NCBI GenBank assembly: GCA_026120035.1
Contig: JALRME010000022.1
Span: 558,001 to 622,000 of the forward strand
Direction: 5' to 3'
DNA length: 64,000 bases
Source: Coleophoma eucalyptorum
Taxonomy: Eukaryota > Ascomycota > Leotiomycetes > Helotiales > Dermateaceae
The translations under genes were made by a program, and so were the position numbers. Of this stretch, positions 22,606-35,230 are shown in pieces. The notes beneath the pieces were generated by a model, which was not told the DNA's origin, made no database searches, and worked only from the letters and a program-made list of their open reading frames with translations. Within the stretch, counting starts at the first letter, position 1. Each line of letters begins with the position of its first letter.

Positions 22606-22767
22606 ATGGGCGACGCAGCAGGACTTGTGTGCTATGCCATTAAGCTCCGACCTAAGAGAGTAGGGAAACTTGTTGGTTGCGATTTTGATGGAGACAAGGA
22701 CATCCAGAGCATCATTGATTTAGACCTGGGGATGAAGGTCAATGATTGCTGGTGTCATGCTGTGTAA
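22606..22767 (+). CDS. Small orphan reading frame, 53 residues
   Basis: A short frame starting MGDAAGLVCYAIKLRPKR with a later GCDFDGDKDIQSIIDL and three cysteines near the end. A TATA-like AAGTATAAAAAG lies about 30 bp upstream of the ATG. No family recognised. It could be a real small protein or the remnant of a larger gene. Confidence 0.25.
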   Translation: MGDAAGLVCYAIKLRPKRVGKLVGCDFDGDKDIQSIIDLDLGMKVNDCWCHAV

Positions 22768-23138
22768 GCTACGGTGTAATAGATTAACAAAGATAATAAG
22801 ATAATGGAGATAACAAGGGGTAGTTAAACTGCCATAATCATCATTACTTGATATTAGGATATACAGCACGAAAACCAAGTCCTTACTTGCGATAGGATAT
22901 GAAAAAGTGAATGTCTACAGAAGGGTCATAGGCCGCATTAGGGAATATCTGTTACTCTGGAGGAATATTAGCACGTATCGCCAATAACCATCTGGGCTCT
23001 GCTCAAACCATGTGGAGGTGGGGAATGGGGTAGCTCATAAACCCTGCAAACCTGTACACCATATGTTTCCAGGACGTAACTAGACGCTCGCTTGGTTGTC
23101 GCGTTTGCCACCTTAGTCTACCAACGACAACAACTACT

Positions 23139-23345
23139 GTTGGAATACCGTTATTACGTCTCGTTTGTACACTTGTTTGCACACCTGTTTGTAATCATGT
23201 GATACTACAAACAGAGGAGGGTATTGATACCCTCCTCCACCTCCACATTCACTTAGAAGAAACATCTACATCATTACCTCACATTTTGACCTGTCATTAC
23301 AGTTGCAATAAGAGGTAGACCAATAATCACCTCCGAACGATCCAA
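23139..23345 (+). mobile_element. LTR-like remnant, copy C
   Basis: Begins TGTTGGAATACC. It contains GAGGAGGGTATTGATACCCTCCTCC, a palindromic promoter-like box of more than ten base pairs, then CACATTCACTTAGAAG, TTACCTCACATTTTGACC and GCAATAAGAGGTAGACC. These blocks match copy B near 5690-5930 in order, and copy A at the 5' end. No coding region follows, so it is probably a solo or truncated LTR of a Ty1/copia-like element. Confidence 0.45.
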
Positions 23346-25332
23346 TTTAAAATAACCAGTACTCCGGGTGGAGACGCGGTTGTCTTTACCATCCTTGTCT
23401 TTAGCTTCTACGATTTTGTGTTGTCTACTGGTCAAGCTAAAAATAAAGGTTAGAGTGAGGATACTAGCTTTTTCTTAATAAGATTTCCATTTACAAAACT
23501 AACACTTCTATTGCTTTGGGTGCATAGTGTCAACACCAGCAAATGATAGAACAGCGATTCGGTATTTATGATTGGTCAAGTCATAAAATTATAAAATAGG
23601 ATATTTTGTAATTCATTTGCCCTCCACCAATTCAATTGACGTGAGTTAGTATGCTATTTTAATTTAACTATAGCCTAAGTCCTCCTCCTATCGTTGGACT
23701 CTTCACTCAACTTGTTTTTTCTGCATTCTTGGTTGCTTGCGGCTGCTAATTCTGTGTGCATGAGGCAGCGCCATCTTGGTAGGCAATTAGCTCCGGATCT
23801 ACCAACTTGGGCACCCCCTTGGCTTCCCTGGCTTATGCCTCACCTCACGCACTCTGCCTACATGTTTGATCTAACCACCACGCATTCAATTCGCAGCGAA
23901 TGCCTTCAGCTTTGCTAGTCGAATAGAGACCGATCCACCTGATTCAAGCTTTGAACATCGTGTTGGTCCTTAGCAGAGATGTGGAAAGTCCAAAACCGTG
24001 GCCGAGACAATGGCAAACGCGAGTGGTTCTTGCGGGGTAACGAGTAAGGGAACGGGAAGCTAGCGTGCTGCACGACCAGGCCTGCCGCGGCAGTTCGAGA
24101 AAAGCGACGTGAGTTTCTGCTCCAATGAACGAAAAACGTGCTTCAATCTCTTGATTGATTAGAGAAGAGCCAGGGATAACCAGGGGCACTGCGCAGAACC
24201 AGCTGCAGTTATATGACGTCTTAAGTAGATCGGCGTCGGTGGAGTCAAGCTTCCTTGGCTGAGATGACAGCGCCATGCCGGAACTTGTGGTAGTGTGCTG
24301 TTGATATCAGAACAAGATGATTGTTGTGAGCTGAGCGAGCAATGGCTAATACACTCACTGGCGTATTATATCTCTCTTAATACCCATTTGAATATCCCAA
24401 TTTACTATGTAGTTTGGGTTTGTGAGAGACTCCAGGTTCTGTACGATCATCGGAACAGAGTTACCAGTATTCTGAAAAGTATCGAGACGATTATCGAGGT
24501 AAATGGCAGCATATTAGGTTCCGAGATCCACCCCCACAGATTTTAGACACCAATGGACTACCCTGCCGCTACGATGAAACGAAGATCATGATGATATGAT
24601 TTGGAAACCAAAGATAAGATTACGAGATTGGCGCCCAGGAGCTTCTACTATTCGCTCCTCGAAGTGCATAGTAAGCGCTCTTTCAGTAGATGTTCATCTG
24701 TGATGATTAACCTACCTCCTGTTCCATACGAATTCAACTTCCACTTGTTCCGACAACCCGTTCTCATGCTTCTTTGTGGTGTCTTAGTCCCGTCCTTGCT
24801 AATCCTTCCCCCACCCAAACCCCTACGTCCTGGCCAATAAACATACGAAACACAACCTGTGGTACACCCTATAATTGGTTTGTTGGTCTTGGGCTCAAAG
24901 CTTACCCAAAACAAAAGCAAAAGAATACTCTGCCAGACACACTCGCGGTGTCACCGGAACGTGGCTTACATGGCTTGTCCTCTCCAAGTAGCATGATTCT
25001 TTGCTCCTGGCAATGAATTGCCTTTTCTGCAGCCTTCAGAGCTCTTCTTAGCAATACGTTGACCCATCACGTTGGCCCTCGAGTCCATGTGTCGGGCCTT
25101 TTCGCATATATTGGTGATGATAGGTAGCCAAATCCCATTTCTTTTACTCGCTCTCGTGCCGTCATCTGCAGCTCTTAGCTCCATCTAGTGAATTGTGGTT
25201 TCCAGAGCTGTGGGTAGGTAATTAACTTTTAAGGCTCGGCCATCTTCTCTCATTTCCTTTAAACCTCAAGCCAGCTTTCCCCCAAACTTAACCCCCTCGA
25301 ACACCTAGCAATTCAACCAGCAAGACGCCAAG
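23346..25332. other. Two-kilobase region without a recognisable gene
   Basis: Open frames here (such as 23694-23918 plus and 23944-24276 minus) overlap each other and show no family motif, signal peptide or consistent splicing. The last several hundred bases (CT-rich, no ATG-led frame) fit the promoter and leader of the transporter at 25333. Confidence 0.4.
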
Positions 25333-27433
25333 ATGGCGGACAAGATCCTTCACCATCACAATCCCCATAACCCAACGAACAATGCTATGGTCAGTGTCCC
25401 TCATGGCCCGGAAACCGGAGAGGACCACGCGCACTTTACCGGACCTCCCGAGAAAGGAGACGAGGACCTTGCCCTCCGACAATTGATCTTTCCGGATGAC
25501 ACTTACACGCCCGAAGGCACGTATTGGGCTGATCTTCCCCTCCGCCAGCAGTTTTCTTTTAATTCCAAAATTGATAGAGCCGAGAGCGCGAGCGAACTAC
25601 GTTCAATTTGGCAGATGATGGTAAAGGATCCTTTGAGTCCAGTCGGATGGTATTTTAGACATGCTGTTCTACCGGGTGCTGGCTTAGGCCTCGAAGGGTA
25701 TGTGTTTGACCAAGTATGAAAACTATGGAGTGTTAACCGACTAACATGTAATCTAAGCTATGTGCTCTTCTCCATTGGAAACCTAACCCCGCTTTTTGAA
25801 GCTGCGTGGCCTACTTGCTGGTCGACCTTTGAAGTATGCAACGAAACCTGGATCCACTCGGTCGAATATCTTGAGGTTTGTGGTATTATTGTTGGCCAGG
25901 TTCTTGTTGGTGCAATTGGTGATGGGTAAGTAGATCTAATTTCCATATTTCGTTCTAGATCACTAAAAACTAACGCTGTTAAGTCTTGGTCGTCGCTGGG
26001 GCTTAATCCAAGATGCTGTTATCATGTTTCTTGGACTTGTTATGCTTATTGCCTCATGGGGAACCTCTCTAAATGGGTGGGTGATCTGTTATGCCTGGGC
26101 ACTATTCTTTTACGGTATTGGAGTCGGCGGGGAGTATCCCATGACGGCAACTGCGGCTATGGAGAACGCTACAGCATCAGGCAGGGTTTCAACCCGGGAA
26201 GATCGCCTTCATCGTGGACGCAAAGTCACAATGGCATTTCTCATGCAAGGATGGGGTCAGTTCTTTAACCAGACGATTCTAATCCTCCTGCTTTTAATAT
26301 TCCACCACGGCTCCGGAAACCCTCCTTATTCAAAGCTTGTAGCACAATGGGTGTTTCGCGTTTCCTTTGCTATTCCGGCAGTTGGTACTCTTTGGCTTGT
26401 CTACTACCGTACATGGAAAATGCCACTCGCATCTAAGGCCCTGAATGCGGCCAAAAAGTTGCACCAAGTCAAAGGGTACGATTATGAGGCTTTGAAGTTG
26501 GCGTTCCGATTCTTCGGAGGACGTCTAATTGCTACCACTGGCGCATGGTACTGTAACGACGTGTTCTTCTATGGAAACAAGCTCTTCCAATCGCAATTTA
26601 TTAGTGTTATCTCGCCAAACAACAAAAGTGTCTTACAAGGCTGGCTTTGGAATTTGGTTAACATCGGCGCTTCCCTCTGTGGTTATTATCTCGCTTCCTT
26701 CCTAATCGATAATAAGTTTGTGGGCCGAAAGCGAATGCAACAGCTTGGTTTTATTATGGACTTCATCCTGTTTGTCGTCCCGGCTTTCCACTATCATTAT
26801 TACGCCCTAGAGAAGGCTCATATTGGGGCCTTCCAAACGATGTACTTCCTTTCGTCGTTTTTCAACCAATTCGGTCCCAATAGTGTCACGTTCATTGTTG
26901 CTGCTGAGGTCTATCCGACTCCGATTCGTGCTTCCGCTCATGGACTTTCTGCTGCAGCTGGTAAGCTCGGGGCACTCACTGCAGCGGTTATGTACAACTA
27001 TATTACTACCCAGCAAAAGTTTTATGTGGTTCCCTGGTTTGGACTTGCTGGTTCCTTCCTCACCTTTGTCTTCCTCCCGGATACAACCGGTCTTGACCTC
27101 AAAGAACAGGAGCGACGATTCAGGTTTCTGAGGGAGGGCCGCGAGCATGATTACCACGGCATCGCAGTCCATCCTCACCATCTCTCGCTCTGGGAGCGTC
27201 TCCATGGTGTTGCCAAAGACTATAATCCTACGCTTGACTATCAGGATAAGGTAGAGGAGATGCGCAGTGAATGGTCAATCAAGCAGTCCCAGAACATGAA
27301 TTCAGAGGAGAGTCTGGTTGATGACGATGACATTTATCCTCCAGAGGTGCACGAATACTTCATGAGGACCAGCCCTCCAAATGGTTTTACGAACAACGAG
27401 AAGGTTACACCTCCTCCAGAGACGAATGAGTGA
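25333..27433 (+). CDS. MFS transporter, phosphate-permease (PHO84-like) type
   Basis: Three exons, about 660 residues. Exon 1 is a long soluble N-terminus rich in His and Glu. Exon 2 opens YVLFSIGNLTPLFEAAWPTCW and ends at VGAIGDG; exon 3 starts LGRRWGLIQDAVIM, so the MFS motif GDGLGRRWG is created by splicing. GIGVGGEYPM and AEVYPTPIRASAHGLSAAAGKLGA match the phosphate:H+ symporter subfamily (family positions GGDYPL and the EVFPTRYR-type motif). A hydrophilic C-tail follows the last helices. Plasma-membrane uptake of phosphate or a phospho-compound is the likeliest role; substrate is inferred, while the MFS fold is certain. The long N-terminus is unusual for PHO84 proteins. Confidence 0.82.
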
Positions 27434-28027
27434 CCTCGTGTTATTACTCTGTTTGTATCAATCACGCCGTGTAGTAATATGTCCATCCTCTTCTCCCTCT
27501 AATTATTGGAACTGTTCGTGGAACCGCCTCTCGGTGCAATTGGTGGAGATCCTAGTCTCCTGACCCGCAGACGCGCGATTTCTGTTTCGGGGACAATACA
27601 GTAGTTATAACCGTAAAACAAGAATCTAATGCTACTTTTTGCTCTTTCTTGAAATATCCAGAGTGATTTCTTCACTGTGGGGCAGAGCAAACGCTCAGCC
27701 AAATTAGAACAAATCGTCTAAATAGGATGCTGAAAGCAAGGTCATGTGACCACGTAACAAAAACCCGAATGAAAATAGGATTTCCAGACAATCTTCACTT
27801 TCATTTTAGATAGTCGTTATATGTTCAGTGTCTTCTCTGTCGATAGCCGTAGCATCCTGCGTTATGACATATATATCTGTATAATTATATGCTTCTAGTG
27901 ACATAGATATGCGACCGGGTAAATCGTGCGTACCAATCTCGCTTAGGGCACAAAAACTTCTCAAACTTCTAAACATTCATGACACATATTGATTATAAGT
28001 CGACATAACATTTTGTAACTCAACAAC
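27434..28027. other. Intergenic, no gene seen
   Basis: 3' flank of the transporter and upstream flank of the tandem tRNA genes; AT-rich with no supported frame. Confidence 0.4.
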
Positions 28028-28132
28028 GGGCAATTGGTCTAGTGGTATGATTTCTCTTTAGCAAGCTTGATTCGGCTCAGTTCGAATCAGCGATCTTAGA
28101 GAAGGTCCTGGGTTCAATTCCCAGATTGTCCA
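28028..28132 (+). tRNA. Intron-containing tRNA, proline-like body, copy 1
   Basis: Acceptor arms GGGCAAT and ATTGTCC pair fully; A-box TGGTCTAGTGGTA and B-box GGTTCAATTCC are canonical, with discriminator A. The anticodon stem TCTCT/AGAGA closes around an intron of roughly 33 nt that forms its own hairpin (GATTC...GAATC). The body matches fungal tRNA-Pro. If the intron begins at the usual position after base 37, the anticodon reads AGC (alanine) rather than AGG or TGG (proline), so identity is left open. A second copy follows 20 bp downstream. Confidence 0.8.
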
Positions 28133-28152
28133 TCGACGTACGTGTCAACCCA

Positions 28153-28257
28153 GGGCAATTGGTCTAGTGGTATGATTTCTCTTTAGCAAGCTTGATCTGG
28201 TTCAGTCTAAATCAGCGATCTTAGAGAAGGTCCTGGGTTCAATTCCCAGATTGTCCA
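28153..28257 (+). tRNA. Intron-containing tRNA, proline-like body, copy 2
   Basis: Same exon sequence as the copy at 28028. Differences fall only inside the intron (GATCTGGTTCAGTCTAAATC in place of GATTCGGCTCAGTTCGAATC). That confirms where the intron lies and that exons are under selection. Anticodon uncertainty is the same. The direct tandem arrangement, with 20 bp between copies, points to local duplication. Confidence 0.8.
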
Positions 28258-28624
28258 TTCACGTATGAGTCACCTGACTCATTAACATTTTGCTCTTTAT
28301 TTCTTTTTATGCCATTGAGGTGTCACTCTCTCAATAATACATGTGGCAGTATCTATCCATCGGCGAATCGCTACAGAGATTACTCTGTAATAATCATATT
28401 TTTTGTAGTTGTTTAGAGCATAAAATCAAAGAGAGAAAGATAGAGAACAGTTTACGTGACTTGGGGATAAAATTAGATAAGTGTATATAGCTCGTAGAAC
28501 AAGATCAAAGGTAGAAACCGAATTCAATGGCCCGCTTCCCCATCCATCCTGCTTCCCCAGCTATGACATCAAGAGAACTATATGTTTCTACTACTAGGGT
28601 GATATCTGAAGAACCTAGAGCCCT

Positions 28625-29434
28625 TTATGGCTCAGCCTTAATCTTTATCGGAACAACACTTGGACATTTGTCACACAAGCATTCATGTGCAGCGTCCACC
28701 TTCAACTTCGGATTTTGACCTAAAATCATTTGGGCCTCATCTAAAAGAATCACCAAGTCGATCAGATGGTGCTGTAGTCGGCGCAACCTATGAGTTGCCT
28801 CCAAATCGTTATGTTTCCTTGCATCTATAAGTTGTGCAATGCCAGTCTCCACTGGATGGAACCAACTCTTGAATTCGGGTTCGCCGTGGTATTTCTTGGT
28901 AAAAGCCGCATATCCCATGCAATAGAGTTGCCCTCCCTCCTGAGCTAGAGTCATCGATTCTCCGATGGCCATCTGTTGCCCGCGCCACAACATAAATGGA
29001 CGCTCCCCGGGGCTCTTGTCCAAGCTGAACTCATTGGTAATAAGATTCAAGATCTTGTTGAGACGAGTGTTGGTCTTGTCCGTAGAGAAGGTCAGGAACT
29101 GGGCTTGGCGACGGAGGATATAGGTCCACGACAAGTATTGCCCAACCAAGAAGGCTGTGTAGACATACACCAGGTCTTTCATCTCTTCGGTGTCCGCATA
29201 ATTAAGAACTCTTTTTTCAACAAGCCCGTAAATCCTCGACTGGAGATCAAAAGCCGCCAGCGAGAGCGGATCTCGATATTTGTGGATTAAAGCTTTGGTT
29301 TCAGTCCGTCGTTTGACTTGATCGATGTAGAACGAGACCCATCCGGTAAAGGCTGCGGCGACAAGCGATCCGATGAGAGAGACTACGGCTATGACGATTG
29401 AAACGATGTCAACCATATTTGCTGAAGATTTCAA
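28625..29434 (-). CDS. Conserved membrane-anchored protein of unknown function
   Basis: A 269-residue single-exon protein; ATG 29416 is an alternative start. The N-terminal helix (VDIVSIVIAVVSLIGSLVAAAF) is followed by SFYIDQVKRRTETKALIHKYRDPLSLAAFDLQSR and then a mostly helical soluble region with LWRGQQMAIGE. The C-terminus has a CLCDKC pair of cysteines. I recognise the pattern 'N-terminal helix, then YRDPL...AA.DLQSRLYN' from uncharacterised fungal proteins, with no function attached. Likely anchored by one helix with the bulk in the cytosol. No operon-like link to neighbours. Confidence 0.7.
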   Translation of the reverse strand: MKSSANMVDIVSIVIAVVSLIGSLVAAAFTGWVSFYIDQVKRRTETKALIHKYRDPLSLAAFDLQSRIYGLVEKRVLNYADTEEMKDLVYVYTAFLVGQYLSWTYILRRQAQFLTFSTDKTNTRLNKILNLITNEFSLDKSPGERPFMLWRGQQMAIGESMTLAQEGGQLYCMGYAAFTKKYHGEPEFKSWFHPVETGIAQLIDARKHNDLEATHRLRRLQHHLIDLVILLDEAQMILGQNPKLKVDAAHECLCDKCPSVVPIKIKAEP

Positions 29435-30590
29435 TGCCAGTTGCGGAATCGAGCGCCGGCCTTAGAATTTTAATGGGTTAAATTTCCGCGTACTGGTGTG
29501 GTAGCTCCCCAGAAACCTTTTTGGGCACGACGAGCGTTGTTGCGACGTGAATGGAGTTGAGCAGAGGTTGATGTCTGGAACCTCACGAGTTTGAAAGTCG
29601 AAGATTTGCGGCACAGCAATTCGACTCCTTGAAAGAAGGCTGGAAATCCTGAAACCTGACCATATAAGGTTATATGTGATAGCGGCAGGCGCGAGCAAAG
29701 CTTAAGGACAAGCCAGCGCATATTCTCTACTAAATAAGGCACTTAAATCAACCCCCTCCCTCCTCTGGGTAGGGCAGCACGTGTCTTGCAGTCTTTTCAG
29801 CTGCTGTTAGGGATTGACCGGTCGCTTTGGTGTGGCCAATGGCGCGGGTGTGCTACATGGCTGACATGCGAGCCAAGGACCAATGCCCCTCCCAGACCGG
29901 GCAGAGAGTGCAACCCCTCTTCCGATTTGCGGATCGCCAGGCCTGCAACACAGTGGCTTGCGTAACAGCGAGTGTGTAAAGATGAAGAGAAGATCCACAT
30001 GGTAAGCCACCGGGAGTCTTCTCACGGTAAATCATGCAATAGCTATGCACGCTACCCGCCCACTCTGGAATAAGCTGACTTGAATTTCGGAAAGTAAGCT
30101 GGAATTCAGCAGCTACAGAATTGTGGAGGGGGGAATAGAGGTGAGAGTACCCAATTGGGGGGGGCTCGCACCGCCCCCAACCCCCCGGACCAACCCTAAT
30201 TAACCTAATCAACCTTAACAACTAAGTGGCACCCAGCCTTCGATAACGCCCAGATAGGGACTTAAGAGCGACGAGCTGCTGTCCAGCTGTAGTAGGGGGT
30301 TATAGCGCAGTAGGGATTAAATAGCCGCAAATAACCGAAAGTTGGATATAAGGTCAGCCTGTGCCAGACTGTGTGCCTTGCCTTAGCTACCTTGTAAAGC
30401 CAGGCTTTTCTTACTAGTTAGCATTCCATCTTGCAACCAGATGCCACTCTACTTGATTTCATGTATATAAGCTAACTGATACGACTAATTTATGAAAATT
30501 AATGGCCCAGTAGTATAGTTTGTCACGACCAGTTGATAGCTTGAAGTAGATCATCTGACTATATACTGCAAAATCTCCATCTCCATGGCT
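29435..30590. other. Gene-poor region with a G/C-run inverted repeat
   Basis: No supported gene. Short frames at 29462-30221 overlap in several phases and have no family features. At 30125-30190 a G-rich run (GGAGGGGGGAATAG, then TTGGGGGGGGCTCG) is followed by CACCGCCCCCAACCCCCC, which can fold back on itself. Confidence 0.35.
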
Positions 30591-33500
30591 TCAGAACATA
30601 TGAACCTGAACTCCGCTCAAAAACATAGCCGGTAATAAATCCTTATTCTCATTCAAATTCGTAATCGCGGCTCTCAATTCTTTCGGCACCTTCTGCAATA
30701 TGGTGTCACTCAACATTCCATCCAGTCTCTCTCCCCACATGTCGGAAACCACCTGGAAAAGGCCAGCGCCGATGACTGTCCCTCGTTTGTAGATGATCTC
30801 GGTCAGGCTTTCTTTGCCATCCGGACCTTCGTTGTCGGAGTCTTCGTCAACTTCAGTCTTGCCCTGGGCGGCTTTGTTCTTTTCGTTGTCCGACCCCGCT
30901 ACTTCGTCTGCATATCTTTGAGCGACATGTCCCCGAATGAGCGCTCTCACAACTCGGCAGAGCTCATTCTTTTTATTGCCCATGTAGTCTTCCCAGTGTT
31001 TCACAAGCCCGGGCTCTGGTAGTACGTTTTTGAAGTCAATGTCGTCGGTAGCAATTCTTCGTCCGTAGTAGCTATGGGTAGAACCGAGTTCCAGTTGGCA
31101 AAGAAACCATTTCGCTCCTTCCGTCCCAGTGAATCTTGCTAGAACCCATTCACCGGCAATAAGGTCAAGGTTTGTTTCTTGGACAAAATCCATTTTGCGG
31201 GTCACCCTTTTCTGTTCTTTTGTTCCACCTAGGGTTTCAGTCTGTGTGCCTTCGCCTTGAGTATCTTGTTTGCTGTCTTCATTCTCAGTTGTAGAGTCTA
31301 CCTGGGTTCCTTGTCGCATGAATCCAGATGAAAATGAAGTAAGTTTGCTGTAGTAACTGGTACCTTCTTGTCCTGCTGCAGGAGATATTCCAGTCTGCGT
31401 TGAACTTCCTGGTCCTTCCTCTAATTCAGTATCAGACAAAGCTCGTTGTACAACGTCACACACGTCTAATTGCTTCCCCAAGGCATCCGCAGCACAAGAA
31501 AAATTGACCGTTATAGTAGAAAGTGCAGTACTAATCGTGCACTGCCCGCTGACTTTCTGACTTTCGTTTACGGCAGTTTGTACTTCGTAGCGGAGCTTTT
31601 GAGGATTCTCCATGGTGATGATCACTCTTTGAATATCGAAAACGCCTTCGATGCCAGATGTCGTAAGCATGATTGGATTTGGACTAATCATGCTTTTGGT
31701 GAGAGGCGTTTCACTTGTCTTCTGTTTGTATCGTCCCGCAAGAAGCCCATCCACGCTCGGAGCCTGGAGCTTTTCAAAAAGAGCTTTGAAGTCATCCGGC
31801 ACATCCTTGATATTTCGTTCCGTGGCGACCCATTTAGTGATTTCACCAACCAGAGTTTGAGGCTCTACTTCTTCCTCGGCGGCTGTAACTGGCTGCTGGG
31901 TTGTTGGAACAGCATTTGAGCTTTCTTTCGCAGGCTCTGGTTCCTTTTGGGCACTTCTTTTACCATAAAGGCCTTGGAATCCTCCAACTTTAAGCTTCGG
32001 CGTGGAGATTTGGGGTGTTTTGATTCCGAATCGAGAAACAATGTTGCCACTACTCTGCACCTGTTTGACTTCTTCAACTACACTCTTAGCACTTTCATTC
32101 TTAGTCTTGTAAACAGTCTTTGGCTTGTACTCTTCAAAACTTTGCGTGTCTTTGAGATACGTAAACAACTTGCCAAGGTTTACTAGTTGAGGCTGGAGTT
32201 CATCCAACTCGGTTTTCTTAATGAACTCGAGAAGATGCTGTATCAAATCAATCGGCACGTCCTTATGCTCTGTTTTCTTTACCCAATTAATCGTGTGACG
32301 CAGCAACGAATCGACCCGCGATGCAGTCTTTGTCAAACCATACCGTTTCTGTTTAGAGGCCCTTGCAAGCACGCCATTTCTCCTTGCGGTAAAATAGCTC
32401 TCAGTTGTTTTTGGACTGAATGCCGTCAAAGTTGAAGGATACAGCGATCGACCCCTGATCGGACTTCCCAGATCCTTACCAGCCCAGTTAAAGATGGAAA
32501 TATCATTGGTAGTAATGACTATCTCATCCAGTAACCGGCAAAGTGCTTTAGTTGTGCCTTCTGCGTGAAAGGCTGCAAACTTTACGCCGAGGACTCCCAT
32601 CAACGAGTATACTCTATCAATGGCAACAGTGCATTCTCTATAAGATGCCAATGCCAAGATATCATTGGCCGGATGCTTGGATTTGCTAAGTCCACGACAG
32701 CACTCATTTGGAGGGACCTTTGTGAATGTCGAGATTCGTTTCCGATCCTTATCAATATCACCCGCGCAGTCGTCAATCAAGGTTCTCACCAAAAGCTCAA
32801 TTAAGGTTTTGACTTGTGCTGTTGTCTCTGCTTCGAGCGAGGTGATCTTGAAATCAAGGTCGGTAAACAAAGTTCTAAGTCTTTGTGCCTCGGGTGTCTT
32901 TTTACTCAGCAGAGTCGTGATTTCATAGGCTGCGCGAGAAATCGTATTTCGAATGTGGGCACTTGAATTGGTATCATCCATGCCTCCTGGGAAATGTACT
33001 TTAAGATAATCGAGAATACCAATAAGCCTACGCGATTTCTCTGGGCATCCTTCATAAACGATGTATTCGATCTATTTTGTAGTTAGAGATTCGCGATTCC
33101 CAAATTAGGTAGTTGTGAGGACTTACTTTCTCTTCGGCATCCATTAGTTGTTTTAGCTTTGCAGAGTCCCGAAGAACTGATTTGGCTTTTGCTGGCGCAT
33201 TTAAAATATCCTCGTCTTGAATGCGCCGATCAAGATAGGAACAATGATAATAGTAGGGACCCAGACCTTCTACAGGTCGAGCCAAAGGCTTCCAGAGGCT
33301 ATTGACGTAAAATGTCGTCTTGCTTAGGACAAGTTCCTGCAACGTCCAGCCTCGCGTAGCCCACTTTGGTTTAGAGATATCCTCAAAGCTGCGGAAATTC
33401 TGCTTCTCAGCTGGTTTCTCCAGAGAGTCCCACGTATCGACCCATTCTGTGGATTCGGGGGTATCGAGGTGCACCAAGCAAAAGTCGGCGTTATTGTACC

Positions 33501-34797
33501 ATTGTCCCATCATCGCCAGTGACTCAGTGAGTTCGTTTGCATCACCTTTGTTGATACAGCAAGTGTCATTCCATAAATAGCGTTTCGGACTGCTGGATGG
33601 AAATAGCCCCAACTTTAGAATTCTCTTGGCTTCTCTGATAGACTCTTCGATTTTAGTCATGGACTTCTTCCTTTCCAAGACTGGAAGCAGGCCTTCGACA
33701 GCCGAATATAGTGCGGGATCCTGCTCCATAACCTCGTAACCCACCTTTGCTCTGCTCATCCGAGTTTTAGCTTTGCTTAACCTTTTTTCGGCTTGAGCCA
33801 ACTTTTGTTTAGCTTGGGTCAAGCCTTTGCTCAGATCATCTGCTTCATCCTCTCCGTCTTCATTTCCTTGGTCCTCTTCGTCATTGTCATCGTCCTCCTC
33901 CGCTTCCTCGTCGTGCTCTTCGTCTCCTTCGTCCTTTTCAATCGCGTTAACAATTTCAGCCATCTCGCTTGTCATTTCTAAACCACCAACTCCTGCGTCA
34001 TTCTTTTCCTTTACCAAGGCCTTGTCTGCTCTCACCCTCAAGTCCAATTCCTGTCTTTTCTCATAACAAGAGTTTTGAGCTTTTCTTAATTTCGCACTCG
34101 CTACTTTGAATTGGGTCAGATGAACAAGGAGCTCGCGTGGATTGGACTTGATTCCAGATCGACTGAGGACGGTGTTAATTTTCTTGATCTGTGCCTGTAT
34201 ATCTTTCGTGCATTGGGCACTGAGTAGTTCCACATCACTTTTTCCAGCTTCCAGATGCTTGAACTTCTTAGCCTGGAATCTTGCAAATCTCCTAGCCTCG
34301 TCATCCGAGTCATTTTGGACCATTTCGTAGAGTTCCCTTTTCTTCTGACTTTCTTTAATCTTGGAGATAAATTGGTAGCTAATCTCTTGGCCTTTCCAGC
34401 TGTGAGACAGTATAACATACTGTCCAGAGGGATAATCTTCCATATTACCAGTCTCTAGGTTGAACATGCGTTTAGGTATTTGGAAGCCATCGGGTTTGAT
34501 GGAAGATGGATCAAACATTTCCGCAGGACCATCAATATCAGCATTTGAAGCCTTGCCTTCAACAAATTCAGGGATGAAATTTGCGTGGATCAACCAGTTC
34601 ATGGATTTCCGAACTTTGTCTTGGAGGAGTGGATCAAGAACACTTTTGACATAAGCATCCCGCGCCGCATTGTATCCGACCCCAGTGCTACTGGCAAGTT
34701 GCGATATCATTGATTTCTCCGAAGGATTATTGGTACCTGTTGCGTCGAGTAGCTTTTTGCCCACGCGCATAAGTTCATTTTGATCGGTCCACGACAT
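30591..34797 (-). CDS. Large HET-domain protein with an acidic coiled-coil insertion
   Basis: Heterokaryon-incompatibility (HET) domain protein of about 1383 residues in two exons (34797-33127 and 33071-30591), joined by a 56-nt intron. An in-frame ATG at 34863 is an alternative start. The HET domain opens with PKRMFNLETGNMEDY and YVILSHSWKGQEI, and resumes with RYLWNDTCCINKGDANELTE, MMGQWYNNADFCLVHLD and RGWTLQELVLSKTTFYV. Between the first and second parts lies an insertion of roughly 240 residues. It is rich in Lys/Glu with heptad-like coiled coil and a run of Asp/Glu (EDDDNDEEDQ). After the domain, DRVYSLMGVLGV is the usual HET follow-on element. A long C-terminal region with no recognised domain ends the protein. 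HET genes trigger cell death on recognition of non-self; the specificity here is unknown. Confidence 0.88.
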
Positions 34798-35230
34798 TTT
34801 GCGAGAGCTGTTCTTGGGAGGCCGAGAAGAGTGAGTTGTAGGCGAAACGAGAAGACCGAACAAGTCGTCGCAAATAGCAGGACTACAAGATCAAACACGA
34901 AAAGCCCAAAAATTCTTTGGCAGATCACAGTTGCGTTTATAAACTACACAGTAAGTAAACAAGCACCGACTCAACGCTTTGGCGGATAACAGATAACAGG
35001 GTGCATTGTGGGGTGGTTGTTCGCCAGCCAGATACGTGAATTCTGACTTGAAAACAACGCTTAGAGGCTGGCTGTAGGCTTAGCTTCAACAGACTTCAAG
35101 GGGGTGATGAATTTGTGTGTTTGATGCCGCATATTTTGTCCCCACTTCTAGATACCAACCAGAGAACTCGTCAACTCTCTCTCTATTTGCCATGGATGGA
35201 TGGCGGAATGCCCGGGCGCTGAAAGAACGG
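34798..35230. other. Promoter-side region of the HET gene, no gene seen
   Basis: Upstream of the HET start, with an in-frame upstream ATG at 34863. Beyond that, no frame with family features before the tandem repeat at 35231. Confidence 0.35.

Noticed and set aside
26807..27205. Minus-strand frame inside the MFS transporter
   Set aside because: Antisense shadow of conserved transporter helices, with no features of its own.
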